A DNA stretch of 64,000 nt from Pseudomonas cichorii (GTDB lineage: Bacteria > Pseudomonadota > Gammaproteobacteria > Pseudomonadales > Pseudomonadaceae). The notes under the pieces were generated by a model, which worked only from the letters and a program-made list of their open reading frames with translations, did no database searches and was not told the DNA's origin. The first letter of the stretch is position 1, and every line of letters starts with the position of its first letter. A program made the translations under genes and the position numbers. The stretch covers positions 87,566 through 151,565 of the forward strand of contig NZ_RBRE01000033.1 of the NCBI RefSeq assembly GCF_003700275.1, written 5' to 3'. This document shows, piece after piece, positions 21,168 through 32,849 of the stretch.

Positions 21168-21704
21168 TCAAGATTTCAATGCTTCGGCTAGTTGCGCGAT
21201 CTTGCCGCGAACTGAGCCATCGATAACCAGGTCGCCGGCGCGGATTACGACACCACCGATCAGGGTGGCATCCTCCGCAGCATGCAGGCGCACTTCCCGG
21301 CCGAGCCGTGCACTGAGAACCTTGGCGAGTTTGTCTTGCTGTTCTTGGTTCAATGCAAAAGCACTGGTGACATCCACATCGACCGATTTTTCCTGCTCGG
21401 CCTTGTACAGGTCGAACAGTTCGGCGATCTCCGGCAGAAGCGGGAGACGGTCGTTTTCAGCAACGACATGGATGAAATTCTGTGCCTTGGCATCGAACTT
21501 GTCGCCACACACTTCAATAAAAGTGGTGGCCTTTTGTGCGCTCGTCAGTCGCGGGGCCTTGAGCAGGCTCTGCATGGTGTCGTCTTGCGACACCGCAGCA
21601 GCCAGGCCGAGCATGGCTGACCAATTGGCCAGTTGCTGGTGGGCCTGCGCGTGCTCGAAGGCCGCCTTAGCGTAAGGTCGGGCCAACGTGGTCAGTTCTG
21701 CCAT
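21168..21704 (-). CDS. atpH: ATP synthase delta subunit
   Basis: The 178-residue delta (OSCP) subunit links F1 to the peripheral b stalk. It shows the N-terminal helical domain typical of the family ([14 protein letters not shown]) and the C-terminal signature [20 protein letters not shown]. It starts 12 bp after atpF. Confidence 0.97.
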   Translation of the reverse strand: MAELTTLARPYAKAAFEHAQAHQQLANWSAMLGLAAAVSQDDTMQSLLKAPRLTSAQKATTFIEVCGDKFDAKAQNFIHVVAENDRLPLLPEIAELFDLYKAEQEKSVDVDVTSAFALNQEQQDKLAKVLSARLGREVRLHAAEDATLIGGVVIRAGDLVIDGSVRGKIAQLAEALKS

Positions 21705-21716
21705 GATCGCCCTCGC

Positions 21717-22187
21717 TTAAATTTCAGCAGCCAGTTTGTTAACCAGCTCCGCGTGCGCGTTTTGATCGATTGTGGCACCCAGGATCTTCTCGGCGCCATT
21801 GACTGCCAGGCTACCCAACTGGGCGCGCAGAGCGTCTTTGACACTGTTCAGTTCCTGCTCGATCTCGGCCTGAGCCTGAGCCTTCACACGGTCAGCTTCA
21901 ACGCGAGCCTGTTCACGGGCTTCGTCGACAATCTGAGTACCGCGTTTCTTGGCCTGCTCAATGATTTCAGCTGCTTGAGCCTTAGCTTCGCGCAGTTGTT
22001 GACCCACTTTGTCTTGGGCCAACTCCAGGTCGCGAGCTGCTCGTGTAGCAGCGTCCAGTCCATCCGCGATCTTCTTCTGACGTTCGTGCAAAGCCGCGAT
22101 GACCGGAGGCCACACGAACTTCATGCAGAACAGCACAAAGATCAGGAACGCAACGGACTGGCCAATCAGGGTTGCATTAATATTCAC
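21717..22187 (-). CDS. atpF: ATP synthase b subunit
   Basis: The 156-residue peripheral stalk protein has one N-terminal membrane helix ([20 protein letters not shown]) followed by a long charged, Ala/Glu/Lys-rich helix that dimerises as a coiled coil and contacts delta and F1. The [10 protein letters not shown] start is typical. Confidence 0.97.
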   Translation of the reverse strand: MNINATLIGQSVAFLIFVLFCMKFVWPPVIAALHERQKKIADGLDAATRAARDLELAQDKVGQQLREAKAQAAEIIEQAKKRGTQIVDEAREQARVEADRVKAQAQAEIEQELNSVKDALRAQLGSLAVNGAEKILGATIDQNAHAELVNKLAAEI

Positions 22188-22244
22188 GCCAACACCTCGC
22201 TCGTTCGTTGTCCATCACACCAATCAGCTCGAAAATTCGAGCGA

Positions 22245-22517
<273 letters not shown>

Positions 22518-22657
22518 TTACGTCGTATTGGTTAGGTTTTCTTAGATTAAAGCGGTAAAGCAAAATCGTTTTGTTACATCAGCCCTTGCGGTTTCCCGCT
22601 TGCGGCTCCCTCTCACCAATTGGCGAGAGGGTCATCAGACGCGCCGTATGGCGAATC

Positions 22658-23951
<1,294 letters not shown>

Positions 23952-24097
23952 CGCAACTGCTCCTTGAATGTCGGTCGCCATAAGCAATAACTTGGCATAA
24001 TTTGTGCCGACAAAATGCGCGCAGAGTATAGGGGCGGTTAAGCCCCTATTCAACCGTAAGGTAGTGATTTCCGACTATACGCTACAGAGCAATTGTT

Positions 24098-24970
24098 TCA
24101 GCGAATGTGGGCAAGCACCCCTTGCAACTCATCCAGCGAGTTGTAACGGATGACTAACTGCCCTTTTCCCTTCTGTCCGTGGCGGATCTGGACCGCAGAG
24201 CCCAGCCGCTCGGCAAGACGCTGTTCCAGCCGACTGATATCCGGATCTGTTTTAGCTGCCTCGACCGGCGCCGGTTTGCCACTGAGCCACTGCCTGACCA
24301 GTGCTTCGGTCTGACGCACAGTGAGGCCGCGTGCGACAACATGTCGCGCACCTTCGACCTGCCTTTCTTCAGGCAAACCGAGCAAGGCACGGGCATGGCC
24401 CATTTCCAGGTCACCGTGCGAGAGCATGGTCTTGATGACTTCAGGCAGGGCAATCAGGCGCAACAGGTTGGCGACGCTGACGCGCGACTTGCCTACCGCA
24501 TCGGCCACTTGCTGCTGGGTCAGCTGGAATTCCTGCTGCAACCGCTGCAGGGCCAGTGCCTCTTCGATGGGGTTGAGGTCTTCGCGCTGGATGTTTTCGA
24601 TCAACGCCATCGCGATAGCGTTTTCATCGGACACATCGCGAACCATCGCCGGAATCGTTTCTACGCCGGCCTGCTGGCTGGCACGCCAGCGGCGCTCACC
24701 CGCGATGATTTCATAGCGGTTGTCTGCGATTGGACGAATCACAATCGGCTGCATGACGCCCTGGGACTTGATCGACAGCGCCAGTTCTTCAAGCGCCTGG
24801 GGATCCATGTCGCGGCGCGGCTGGTACTTGCCGCGCTGGATCAGATCCAGAGGAACATGTTGCAACTCGCGCTGATCGGCCTTGACGGCCTGTTCTTCCA
24901 GCGAACTGACGGTTGGACTGCTCAGAAGTGCGTCCAACCCACGTCCGAGACCTCGTTTCTTGACGGCCAT
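24098..24970 (-). CDS. parB: Chromosome-partitioning protein ParB
   Basis: The 290-residue CTP-dependent DNA clamp loads at parS and spreads. Features in order: a short basic N-terminus (KKRGLGRGLDALL) that contacts ParA; the ParB/Srx fold (GKYQPRRDMDP; GERRWRASQ, the CTP-binding box); the helix-turn-helix for parS (LTQQQVADAVGKSRVSVANLLRL); and a C-terminal dimerisation domain. Two parS sites lie in recF in this window. parB is the last gene of the mnmG-rsmG-parA-parB cluster. Confidence 0.97.
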   Translation of the reverse strand: MAVKKRGLGRGLDALLSSPTVSSLEEQAVKADQRELQHVPLDLIQRGKYQPRRDMDPQALEELALSIKSQGVMQPIVIRPIADNRYEIIAGERRWRASQQAGVETIPAMVRDVSDENAIAMALIENIQREDLNPIEEALALQRLQQEFQLTQQQVADAVGKSRVSVANLLRLIALPEVIKTMLSHGDLEMGHARALLGLPEERQVEGARHVVARGLTVRQTEALVRQWLSGKPAPVEAAKTDPDISRLEQRLAERLGSAVQIRHGQKGKGQLVIRYNSLDELQGVLAHIR

Positions 24971-24979
24971 GGGAATTCC

Positions 24980-25771
24980 TTAGGTTGGCTGAGCGGCTTT
25001 CGAGCTGCGACGTTGACGACGTACCAGTTCACCCGCCAGGGCCAGGTAAGCCAGCGCACCACGGGAAGCCTTGTCATAGGCCAGCACCGGCATGCCAAAG
25101 CTCGGCGCTTCGGCAAGCCTGATATTGCGCGGGATCACGGTGTCGTAGAGCTGTTCGCCAAAGTGTTCCTTGAGCTGCGCGGAAACATCGTTGATCAGGC
25201 TCAGGCGCGGATCGTACATGGTGCGCAGCAACCCTTCGATTTTCAGTTGAGGGTTGAGCAGTTCAGCGATGCGCTTGATGTTATCCACAAGGTCGCTGAG
25301 CCCTTCCAGTGCAAAGTATTCACACTGCATGGGGATAATCACGCCATCGGATGCAACCAGGGCATTGAGGGTGAGCATCGACAGCGACGGTGGGCAGTCG
25401 ATGAGAATGTAATCGTAATTCTCGCGGATCGGCGCCAGCGCAGTGCGCAGGCGACTTTCCTTCATCTGCATTTCCAGCAACACCACTTCGGCCGCCGTCA
25501 GGTCGCGGTTGGCCGGTAGCAGTTGATAACCGCCATGTTCGGAAAACTGTATCGCCTCGGCCAGATCGCATTCACCGATCAGCAAGTCGTATACCGAGTT
25601 TTCCAGGGTGTGTTTATCCACACCGCTGCCCATGGTCGCGTTGCCCTGAGGGTCGAGATCGATCAACAGCACGCGTCGCTTGGTTGCGACCAGTGACGCT
25701 GCGAGGTTGATACAGGTGGTGGTTTTACCCACACCACCTTTCTGGTTCGCTATCGCGAATACCTTAGCCAT
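24980..25771 (-). CDS. parA: Chromosome-partitioning ATPase ParA
   Basis: The 263-residue ParA/Soj has the deviant Walker A motif KGGVGKTT (11-18) and the Walker A' region DLDPQGNATMG. It also has IDCPPSLSMLTLNAL and basic C-terminal residues for non-specific DNA binding. It drives origin segregation with ParB, whose gene starts 9 bp downstream. Two perfect DnaA boxes (25281-25289, 25614-25622) lie inside the gene. Confidence 0.97.
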   Translation of the reverse strand: MAKVFAIANQKGGVGKTTTCINLAASLVATKRRVLLIDLDPQGNATMGSGVDKHTLENSVYDLLIGECDLAEAIQFSEHGGYQLLPANRDLTAAEVVLLEMQMKESRLRTALAPIRENYDYILIDCPPSLSMLTLNALVASDGVIIPMQCEYFALEGLSDLVDNIKRIAELLNPQLKIEGLLRTMYDPRLSLINDVSAQLKEHFGEQLYDTVIPRNIRLAEAPSFGMPVLAYDKASRGALAYLALAGELVRRQRRSSKAAQPT

Positions 25772-25789
25772 TCTTGCTTGTGTTCCCAG

Positions 25790-26434
25790 TCATGCCGTGC
25801 GGCGCAGTATCAGCAGATGGCGTTGGCCTTGGCAACCTGGAACGGTCAAGGCTTGTGCGCTATCGAGATGGAAGTCTGCTGGCAATGCTACCAGTTCATC
25901 GGTCGGATGCAGCCCTTTCATCGCCAGCCAACGTGTATCGGTGTCGCCCATGTGGCGAGTCCACCCGGTAAAGTCTTCCAGACTGCTGAATGCCCGGGAA
26001 ACGATTCCCGTGAACGGCACATCTGGCTGATACGCTTCTGCACGGCTGTGGATAACTTCGAGATTGTCGAGTTTCAGCTCAAGCTTGACCTGAGTCTGAA
26101 ACCGGGTTTTCTTGCCATTGCTGTCCAGAAGCGAAATTTTCATTTCCGGAAACATGATAGCCAATGGAATGCCGGGCATCCCGCCGCCACTGCCAACGTC
26201 GAGCCAGCGTGGACCTTCGACGAATGGGACGACACTCAGGCTGTCGAGCAAATGGCGCGAAACCATCTCGTCCGGATTGCGCACAGCCGTCAGGTTGTAG
26301 GCTTTGTTCCACTTTATCAACAGCTCAAGATAAGCCAGCAACTGGCCATGCTGTTTTTCACTCAGATCCACGCCCAGTTCCCGGGCACCTGTGGATAATT
26401 CCTGAGCATGCTGCGGGGTAACCATAGAACTCAA
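25790..26434 (-). CDS. rsmG: 16S rRNA (guanine-527-N7) methyltransferase
   Basis: The 214-residue SAM-dependent methyltransferase modifies G527 of 16S rRNA. The SAM loop is [16 protein letters not shown]. The family segment [21 protein letters not shown] is present. Its start overlaps the mnmG stop by 4 bp, so the two are translationally coupled. Loss of this enzyme gives low-level streptomycin resistance in other bacteria. Perfect DnaA boxes lie at 26047-26055 and 26391-26399 within the gene. Confidence 0.97.
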   Translation of the reverse strand: MSSMVTPQHAQELSTGARELGVDLSEKQHGQLLAYLELLIKWNKAYNLTAVRNPDEMVSRHLLDSLSVVPFVEGPRWLDVGSGGGMPGIPLAIMFPEMKISLLDSNGKKTRFQTQVKLELKLDNLEVIHSRAEAYQPDVPFTGIVSRAFSSLEDFTGWTRHMGDTDTRWLAMKGLHPTDELVALPADFHLDSAQALTVPGCQGQRHLLILRRTA

Positions 26435-28326
26435 GCGCTTTGCTCCAACTGACGGCCCGCGCCGCGTTTTTTCAAATGAATCATCAACAGGGAAATCGCC
26501 GCCGGCGTAACGCCAGGGATGCGCGATGCCTGCCCCAGCGTCTCGGGACGAGTTATCCCCAGCTTGCCTTGAATCTCCTTCGACAACCCGGAAATCGTGG
26601 TGTAGTCGATGTCTTCAGGCAGTCTGGTGTCTTCGCTGGCCCGCAGCCTGGCAATTTCGTCCTGCTGCCGATCGATGTAACCGGCGTACTTGGTCTTGAT
26701 TTCAACCTGCTCGGCCACTTGCGGGTCGCTGCAACCCTGGCCGGTAAGGGAAATCAGGCTCGCATAGTCGACTTCCGGACGAGTCAGCAGGTTGAGCAGA
26801 TTGTATTCATGGGTCAGTGGCGTGCCGAAGTGTGCGGCAATCGCATCGCCCTGTTCGGTGCCCGGACGTACCCAGGTGCTTTTCAGGCGTTGTTCTTCAA
26901 GCGCGATGTTTTCCCGCTTGGTGCAGAACGCCGCCCAGCGCGCATCGTCGATCAGACCCAGCTCACGACCTTTTTCGGTCAGACGCAGGTCGGCGTTGTC
27001 TTCACGCAGGATCAGGCGATATTCGGCACGGGATGTGAACATCCGGTAAGGCTCTTGGGTACCGAGAGTAATCAGGTCGTCAACCAGCACGCCGATATAC
27101 GCCTCGTCGCGACGCGGACACCAGCTTTCCCTGCCCTGCGCACGTAATGCCGCGTTGGTTCCGGCCAGCAGACCTTGTGCACCGGCTTCTTCGTAACCGG
27201 TAGTGCCGTTGATCTGGCCAGCAAAGAACAGACCGCCGATGACTTTGGTTTCCAGGCTGTATTTCAAGTCCCGCGGATCGAAGTAATCGTATTCGATGGC
27301 ATAGCCGGGACGAACGATGTGTGCGTTTTCCATGCCGCGAATCGAGCGCACGATCTGCAGTTGCACATCGAACGGCAGCGACGTGGAAATACCGTTCGGA
27401 TACAGCTCATGGGTGGTCAGGCCTTCCGGTTCGATGAAGACCTGATGGCTTTCCTTGTCGGCAAAGCGATGGATCTTGTCTTCGATCGAAGGACAGTAGC
27501 GTGGGCCGATACCTTCGATCACACCGGAATACATCGGCGAGCGATCAAGGTTGGAGGCAATGATTTCGTGGGTCCGAGCGTTGGTATGAGTAATCCAGCA
27601 GCTTACCTGTTGCGGATGCTGCTCCTTGGAACCCAGGAACGACATGACCGGAATTGGCGTATCGCCAGGTTGTTCGGTCATGACAGAAAAGTCGACCGAA
27701 CGTCCATCGATACGTGGTGGCGTTCCGGTTTTCAAGCGTCCGACGCGCAATGGCAATTCACGTAACCGCCGTGCAAGGGCAATCGACGGTGGATCTCCCG
27801 CACGGCCACCGGAATAGTTCTGCATGCCGATGTGGATAAGTCCACCGAGGAACGTACCAGTGGTCAACACGACGGAATCAGCCATGAAACGCAGACCCAT
27901 CTGGGTGACAACACCACGTACCTGATCCTGTTCGACGATCAGGTCATCGCAGGCTTGTTGAAATATCCACAGATTCGGCTGGTTTTCCAGGATTTCGCGA
28001 ATGGCTGCCTTGTACAGAACGCGGTCTGCCTGGGCGCGGGTTGCCCGTACAGCTGGCCCCTTACGACTGTTCAGGACACGGAACTGGATGCCGCCTTTAT
28101 CGGTAGCTACTGCCATCGCACCGCCAAGGGCGTCGATTTCCTTGACCAGGTGACTTTTGCCAATGCCGCCAATGGCCGGGTTACAGCTCATCTGGCCAAG
28201 TGTTTCCACGTTGTGCGTCAGCAAAAGGGTTTTGACGCCCATGCGTGCCGACGCCAGTGCGGCCTCGGTACCGGCATGACCGCCACCGATGACGATCACT
28301 TCAAAACGGGAAGGGAAATCCACCAC
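26431..28326 (-). CDS. mnmG: tRNA uridine-34 carboxymethylaminomethyl-modifying enzyme MnmG
   Basis: The 631-residue FAD enzyme works with MnmE to place cmnm5 groups on U34 of certain tRNAs. It has the FAD loop [19 protein letters not shown] (about 12-30), the conserved [20 protein letters not shown] segment and the C-terminal helical MnmE-binding region ending in the [16 protein letters not shown] stretch. It heads the cluster with rsmG, parA and parB. Upstream lies a 595-bp non-coding, DnaA-box-bearing region. Confidence 0.98.
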   Translation of the reverse strand: MVDFPSRFEVIVIGGGHAGTEAALASARMGVKTLLLTHNVETLGQMSCNPAIGGIGKSHLVKEIDALGGAMAVATDKGGIQFRVLNSRKGPAVRATRAQADRVLYKAAIREILENQPNLWIFQQACDDLIVEQDQVRGVVTQMGLRFMADSVVLTTGTFLGGLIHIGMQNYSGGRAGDPPSIALARRLRELPLRVGRLKTGTPPRIDGRSVDFSVMTEQPGDTPIPVMSFLGSKEQHPQQVSCWITHTNARTHEIIASNLDRSPMYSGVIEGIGPRYCPSIEDKIHRFADKESHQVFIEPEGLTTHELYPNGISTSLPFDVQLQIVRSIRGMENAHIVRPGYAIEYDYFDPRDLKYSLETKVIGGLFFAGQINGTTGYEEAGAQGLLAGTNAALRAQGRESWCPRRDEAYIGVLVDDLITLGTQEPYRMFTSRAEYRLILREDNADLRLTEKGRELGLIDDARWAAFCTKRENIALEEQRLKSTWVRPGTEQGDAIAAHFGTPLTHEYNLLNLLTRPEVDYASLISLTGQGCSDPQVAEQVEIKTKYAGYIDRQQDEIARLRASEDTRLPEDIDYTTISGLSKEIQGKLGITRPETLGQASRIPGVTPAAISLLMIHLKKRGAGRQLEQSA

Positions 28327-28921
28327 GCACCTCGTGCCTGTTGTCGATGGGAAATTGGGATAGCTGACAAGTATAGGGAATACACCTACCTGAAAGAAAC
28401 CCGTTGCACAAAATTTAACCAGCTGTGGAAAACTGGCGAATAAAGAAATTAAAAAGGAAAGAAATCTTATAAAACCTTGTTTTTATGTTTATTCTTACTG
28501 AGCACCCTTTCTGTGGATAAGGTTCTACAGGCCATATTTTTCAATGTGTACAGAGATTCAAAAGTCTGTGTTCATGTGCCAATGAGGCCTTGGGATAACC
28601 GTCTTGAGCCTGTGGATTAAATGCCTACTTGTCCACAGACGGGTTTATCTTCAGCTTTCGACCCCAGTTATCAACTGAGCTCAGAAGCAGTTATTCACAG
28701 GGCTTAATTCTGATAAATAGAGTGCTTTCGGGACCAGGTACAGGTTTGAAAGCGCGCCATTGTTGCGACAAGCGGTAATCAACATGCACGGCACAGCCTC
28801 TCTTTGTGGATAAGAGAGGCTTGATCAATGTCGGGAACAGAGCGGGAGGGAATCAAAAAGCTGAGCCCGTCGTTGCAACGGGCTGTGTATAGGAAACTGC
28901 AGGGCGCTGTAACGCCCTCTA
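28327..28921. other. Origin-like intergenic region with DnaA boxes (mnmG-mnmE)
   Basis: These 595 bases hold no gene. Perfect DnaA boxes occur at 28512-28520 and 28805-28813 (both TGTGGATAA). One-mismatch versions occur at 28611-28619 (TGTGGATTA), 28629-28637 (TTGTCCACA) and 28691-28699 (TTATTCACA, which fits the relaxed TTATNCACA consensus). An A/T-rich stretch runs from about 28405 to 28500 (AATTAAAAAGGAAAGAAATC, TTTTTATGTTTATTC). Boxes next to an easily melted stretch are the layout of a replication origin. It must also hold the mnmG promoter. Confidence 0.6.
28853..28920 (-). terminator. Tandem hairpins after mnmE
   Basis: Read on the minus strand from the mnmE stop, a first stem AGGGCG/CGCCCT (28901-28918) is followed by a second stem AGCCCGT/ACGGGCT (28864-28884) and then CTTTTTG (28854-28860). 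The second hairpin with its T-run looks like a rho-independent terminator for mnmE. Confidence 0.7.
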
Positions 28922-30292
28922 TTATTTGCCGATGCAGAAGCTCGAGAAGATCCTGCCAAGCAAATCGTCCGAGCTGAAGGCACCGGTAATTTCTCCCAGT
29001 GCCTGCTGGGCCTGGCGCAGATCTTCAGCCAATAGCTCTCCCGCTCCAGCCAGCGTCAGTTGAGCCCGGCCATGTTCCAGAGAATCACTGGCATGGCGCA
29101 AGGCTTCGAGATGACGCCTGCGTGCGCTGAAGCTGCTTTCCGAAGTCTGCTCGTAGCCCATGCAGGCTTTCAGGTGCTCACGCAGCAGCTCCAGCCCTTC
29201 TCCGCCGGATTTGGCGCTGAGGTTGATGCTGACATGGCCATCAGCGCTGGTTTCCAGGCCAATGAGATCGCCGCTGAGGTCTGCCTTGTTACGGATCAGC
29301 GTGACCTTTGCAGCATCAGGACGTTGCTCCAGGAATTCAGGCCATAGCGCAAAAGGATCGGTGGCTTCCGGCGCCGTAGCGTCGACCACCAGCAGGATCC
29401 GGTCAGCCTCGCCAATGGCCTTGAGCGCCCGTTGTACGCCGATTATTTCTACCTGGTCGTCGGTATCGCGCAGGCCAGCAGTATCCACAACGTGCAACGG
29501 CATGCCGTCTATGTGGATATGTTCGCGCAGGACATCCCGGGTTGTGCCGGCAATCTCAGTGACGATCGCCGCTTCTCGGCCTGCCAGGGCATTCAGCAGG
29601 CTGGATTTGCCGGCATTGGGCCTGCCGGCAATCACTACCGTCATACCGTCGCGCAGCAAGGCGCCCTGCCCGGCTTCGCGCAGCACTGTGGATAACTCGT
29701 TACGTACTTCATCGAGCATGCTCAACACATGGCCATCGGCGAGGAAGTCGATTTCTTCTTCCGGAAAGTCGATAGCGGCTTCGACATAGATCCGCAGGTT
29801 GATCAGCTTTTCGGTCAGGTTATCCACACGCTGGGAAAAAACGCCCTGTAACGAGCGCAGGGCATTGCGGGCTGCCTGTGCAGAACTGGCTTCGATCAGA
29901 TCCGCGATGGCCTCGGCCTGTGCAAGATCAAGCTTGTCGTTGAGGAACGCCCGCTCGCTGAATTCGCCCGGCCGCGCCAGACGGCTACCGAGTTGCAGGC
30001 AACGCTGCAGCAGCATATCGAGGACTACAGGGCCGCCGTGGCCTTGAAGTTCCAGGACGTCTTCGCCGGTAAAGGAGTTCGGGCCCGGAAAATAAAGCGC
30101 AATACCTTCATCGATGACCTGGCCCGACTCATCCTCGAAAGGACCATAGTGCGCAAACCGGGGTTTGGGCGTACGGCCAATAATCGCTTGGGCAGCCTTG
30201 CTCGCCAACGGCCCGGATATACGCACGATGCCAACTCCACCGCGTCCTTGAGCGGTGGCGATAGCGGCGATGGTTTCACGAGGGACATTCAT
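28922..30292 (-). CDS. mnmE: tRNA modification GTPase MnmE
   Basis: The start used is the ATG at 30292 ([13 protein letters not shown]), giving 456 residues; the open frame from 30334 adds 14 unlikely residues. Domains: an N-terminal tetrahydrofolate-binding domain, a helical domain, and an inserted G domain with GRPNAGKSS, the switch [15 protein letters not shown] and NKADLSG. The C-terminal CIGK box carries the catalytic cysteine. It acts with MnmG. Two perfect DnaA boxes (29687-29695, 29820-29828) lie within it. Confidence 0.98.
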   Translation of the reverse strand: MNVPRETIAAIATAQGRGGVGIVRISGPLASKAAQAIIGRTPKPRFAHYGPFEDESGQVIDEGIALYFPGPNSFTGEDVLELQGHGGPVVLDMLLQRCLQLGSRLARPGEFSERAFLNDKLDLAQAEAIADLIEASSAQAARNALRSLQGVFSQRVDNLTEKLINLRIYVEAAIDFPEEEIDFLADGHVLSMLDEVRNELSTVLREAGQGALLRDGMTVVIAGRPNAGKSSLLNALAGREAAIVTEIAGTTRDVLREHIHIDGMPLHVVDTAGLRDTDDQVEIIGVQRALKAIGEADRILLVVDATAPEATDPFALWPEFLEQRPDAAKVTLIRNKADLSGDLIGLETSADGHVSINLSAKSGGEGLELLREHLKACMGYEQTSESSFSARRRHLEALRHASDSLEHGRAQLTLAGAGELLAEDLRQAQQALGEITGAFSSDDLLGRIFSSFCIGK

Positions 30293-30320
30293 GGTCCGGC
30301 TCCTGGACAAATGACGGATA

Positions 30321-30349
30321 GCAAAACGCCCCACGAGGGGGCGCTTTGT
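30321..30349 (-). terminator. Terminator-like hairpin between yidC and mnmE
   Basis: On the minus strand, AAAGCGCCCC and GGGGCGTTTTG pair around a short loop between the yidC stop and the mnmE start. It probably ends the rpmH-rnpA-yidD-yidC unit, with some read-through possible. Confidence 0.65.
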
Positions 30350-30370
30350 AAAACTTGTTCACAGGTTAGA

Positions 30371-32056
30371 TCAAGCAGCGGCTTTGTTGGTAGCTGCTTC
30401 GACCTTGCGAGTGATGTATGCCTGCTGTGCGATCGACAGGGTGTTGTTTACAACCCAGTACAGAACCAGACCGGCAGGGAACCACAGGAAGAAGAACGTG
30501 AAGATGATTGGCATCATTTTCATGACCTTGGCCTGCATCGGATCCGGCGGAGTCGGGTTCAGGCGCTGCTGGATGAACATGGTCGCGCCCATGATGATCG
30601 GCAGGATAAAGAACGGGTCCTTGATCGACAGGTCGGTTATCCACAGAATCCATGGAGCCTGACGCATTTCCACGCTTTCCAGGAGTACCCAGTACAGCGA
30701 AAGGAAAACCGGCATCTGCACAAGAATCGGCAAGCATCCACCCAACGGGTTGATCTTTTCCTTCTTGTACAGCTCCATCATCGCCTGGGACATTTTCTGG
30801 CGATCATCGCCAAACTGCTCTTTCAGTGCTGTCAGCTTTGGAGCCACGGCACGCATGCGGGCCATGGATTTGTAGCTGGCGGCCGACAGAGGGAAGAACA
30901 GTGCCTTGATCAGCATGGTCAGGAAGATAATCGACCAGCCCCAGTTACCCACAATGGCGTGGATATGTTGCAGCAGCCAGAAGATAGGCTGGGCGATGAA
31001 CCACAGAATTCCGTAGTCGACAGTCAGTTCCAGACCTGGGGATAACTCTTTGAGAACCGCCTGGCTTTTCGGACCGGCATACAACGTGGCACTGGTTTCG
31101 CCTTTGGCACCGGCTGCAACAGCCAGTGTCGGGCCTGTGAAACCAATGATGTAGTTGCCCTGGCTGTCTTTACGGGTCTGAACAGCATTGCTGTCGCCAC
31201 TGCCCGGAATCCAGGCAGTCACGAAATAGTGCTGAAGCCATGCAACCCAGCCACCTTGTACTGTTTCTTTCAGCGGGGCCTTGTCGATATCTTTCATCGA
31301 CACTTTCTTGTACGGCTCGGCAGCTGTCCACAATGCAGCACCCAGGTAGGTTGCAGTGCCTGTGGCAGTGGTCGAAGACGGATCGGAGCTGGCATCACGC
31401 TTCAATTGTGCAAACAGATTGCCCGCCCAAGGCTGAGCGCTCTGGTTATCCACAACATAGGTGACAACCACATCGTACAAACCGCGCTTGAAGGTGAAGC
31501 GCTTGATGTAATTGACGCCGTTGTCAGCGAATTTCAGCTCGACGACCATCTCATTCTGGTCAGTGCCCAGTTGATAAGTCTTCTGTGCGACCGAATAAAC
31601 CGGACGACCGGCAGCACGAGCGTCTGGTCCGTTGGTACCGGTCAGGCCACTTTGTGCCAGAAAGGTACGTTCGCTGCCGTTATCGAACAGCTGAAACGGA
31701 ACATCCGGACGATCCTGACGACGTGGATACAGCGGCAGACGAAGTTGAACGACGTCACCACCTACCGGATCGATCGCCAGATCGAGCACGTCAGTCTTGA
31801 CCTGGATAAGGTCTTTGCTGGGTGCAACCGGTGTTTCCAAAGGAGCTGCGACATTATTCGCGGTCGGACTTGGAACATCGGCATTTGCAGAACCATTCGT
31901 ACCAGCAGCCGTATCCGGTATAGCCGGTGCGGTGGTGCTGGCGGCAACATTCTGGGTCGGCATGGCAGCCTGGCCGTAGTCTTGGTTCCATTTCAGAACC
32001 CCGACGTAGGTCACGATTGCCAGGGCGACGATCAGGATCGTGCGTTTAATATCCAT
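30371..32056 (-). CDS. yidC: Membrane protein insertase YidC
   Basis: The 561-residue insertase puts proteins, including the ATP synthase c subunit, into the inner membrane, alone or with SecYEG. It has an N-terminal membrane helix (residues 5-23), a low-complexity Ala/Thr/Pro linker at about 35-80, a large periplasmic beta domain (about 85-350) and a C-terminal five-helix insertase core with the groove (NWGWSIIFLTMLIKALFFPL, GGCLPILVQMPVFLSLYWVL). It follows yidD by 2 bp. DnaA boxes lie at 30637-30645 and 31446-31454. Confidence 0.98.
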   Translation of the reverse strand: MDIKRTILIVALAIVTYVGVLKWNQDYGQAAMPTQNVAASTTAPAIPDTAAGTNGSANADVPSPTANNVAAPLETPVAPSKDLIQVKTDVLDLAIDPVGGDVVQLRLPLYPRRQDRPDVPFQLFDNGSERTFLAQSGLTGTNGPDARAAGRPVYSVAQKTYQLGTDQNEMVVELKFADNGVNYIKRFTFKRGLYDVVVTYVVDNQSAQPWAGNLFAQLKRDASSDPSSTTATGTATYLGAALWTAAEPYKKVSMKDIDKAPLKETVQGGWVAWLQHYFVTAWIPGSGDSNAVQTRKDSQGNYIIGFTGPTLAVAAGAKGETSATLYAGPKSQAVLKELSPGLELTVDYGILWFIAQPIFWLLQHIHAIVGNWGWSIIFLTMLIKALFFPLSAASYKSMARMRAVAPKLTALKEQFGDDRQKMSQAMMELYKKEKINPLGGCLPILVQMPVFLSLYWVLLESVEMRQAPWILWITDLSIKDPFFILPIIMGATMFIQQRLNPTPPDPMQAKVMKMMPIIFTFFFLWFPAGLVLYWVVNNTLSIAQQAYITRKVEAATNKAAA

Positions 32057-32058
32057 GA

Positions 32059-32304
32059 TTACTCGGCCATCGAAGAAGAACGGGAGGTGGGGACAGGTGG
32101 AACCGGGTCATAACCACCGGGATTCCACGGATGACAGCGGCCCAAACGACGAAGTGTCAGCCAGCCGCCGCGTAGAAGGCCATGATTATCGATGGCTTCA
32201 TACGCATAGCAGGAACAACTGGGGTAGAAACGACAGTGGCTGGCCATCAGAGGGCTAATGGCGTAGCGGTAAAACTGGATCGGAACGAGGGCCAGTTTAC
32301 GCAT
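32059..32304 (-). CDS. yidD: Membrane protein insertion efficiency factor YidD
   Basis: The 81-residue protein has the conserved cysteine-rich core ([17 protein letters not shown]) and [15 protein letters not shown] segment of the YidD family. It helps YidC-dependent insertion at the inner face of the membrane. Its start overlaps the end of rnpA by 8 bp and it precedes yidC, the usual order. Confidence 0.95.
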   Translation of the reverse strand: MRKLALVPIQFYRYAISPLMASHCRFYPSCSCYAYEAIDNHGLLRGGWLTLRRLGRCHPWNPGGYDPVPPVPTSRSSSMAE

Positions 32305-32698
32305 CTGGACTGTCTACCTCTGCAGTTTCGGTTTTTTCTTCTGGAGTGGGTCGGCTACGCGCCAGACGTTTCCAGAGCTTGCCGAAATGCTGAATCAACT
32401 CTGGGTTTTCTATGTCACCCAGGCCTTTCCGCGCGACGATCACGATATCCCAACCGACCAGATTATCCTGGTGTTGGCGAAATGATTCGCGCATGAGGCG
32501 TTTCAAGCGGTTTCGCTCAACGGAGAGCTTTACGCTCTTTTTACCTATCACCAGCCCCAGACGGGGATGATCAAGGTCGTTGTTGCGCGCAAGGAGCAGG
32601 AGATTTTTCCCCGGAACCTTGCCGGTAGGGGAGTCAAAGACTGCCTTGAAGTGCCGGGGAGTCAGCAAACGCTTTTCCCGACTGAAGTCTCGACTCAC
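32297..32698 (-). CDS. rnpA: Ribonuclease P protein component
   Basis: The 133-residue basic protein binds the RNase P RNA and helps cleave tRNA leaders. It carries the family RNR motif ([15 protein letters not shown]). I place the start at the GTG at 32698 ([12 protein letters not shown]), because the open frame continues upstream through rpmH without a good start and this gives the usual Pseudomonas length. The Shine-Dalgarno-like GGAG abuts this GTG, so the exact start is not certain. Confidence 0.92.
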   Translation of the reverse strand: MSRDFSREKRLLTPRHFKAVFDSPTGKVPGKNLLLLARNNDLDHPRLGLVIGKKSVKLSVERNRLKRLMRESFRQHQDNLVGWDIVIVARKGLGDIENPELIQHFGKLWKRLARSRPTPEEKTETAEVDSPDA

Positions 32699-32714
32699 CT
32701 CCAGTGCCGATTTA

Positions 32715-32849
32715 TCAAACTGCCAGACGCTTACGGCCTTTGGCGCGACGACGCGACAGGACTGCACGGCCGTTCTTGGTGGCCATACGGGCACGGAAAC
32801 CGTGGGTGCGGGCGCGCTTGATTGTGCTGGGTTGGAAAGTACGTTTCAT
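32715..32849 (-). CDS. rpmH: 50S ribosomal protein L34
   Basis: This 44-codon gene encodes [18 protein letters not shown] followed by the usual basic Arg/Lys/Ala-rich end ([11 protein letters not shown], then TGA), an exact fit to bacterial L34. It lies 16 bp before the GTG of rnpA and is the first gene of the rpmH-rnpA-yidD-yidC unit. The promoter must lie in the oriC interval. Confidence 0.97.

Noticed and set aside
19539..21191. 550-codon plus-strand ORF
   Set aside because: It is the exact antisense of atpA, with no recognisable motif or ribosome-binding site.
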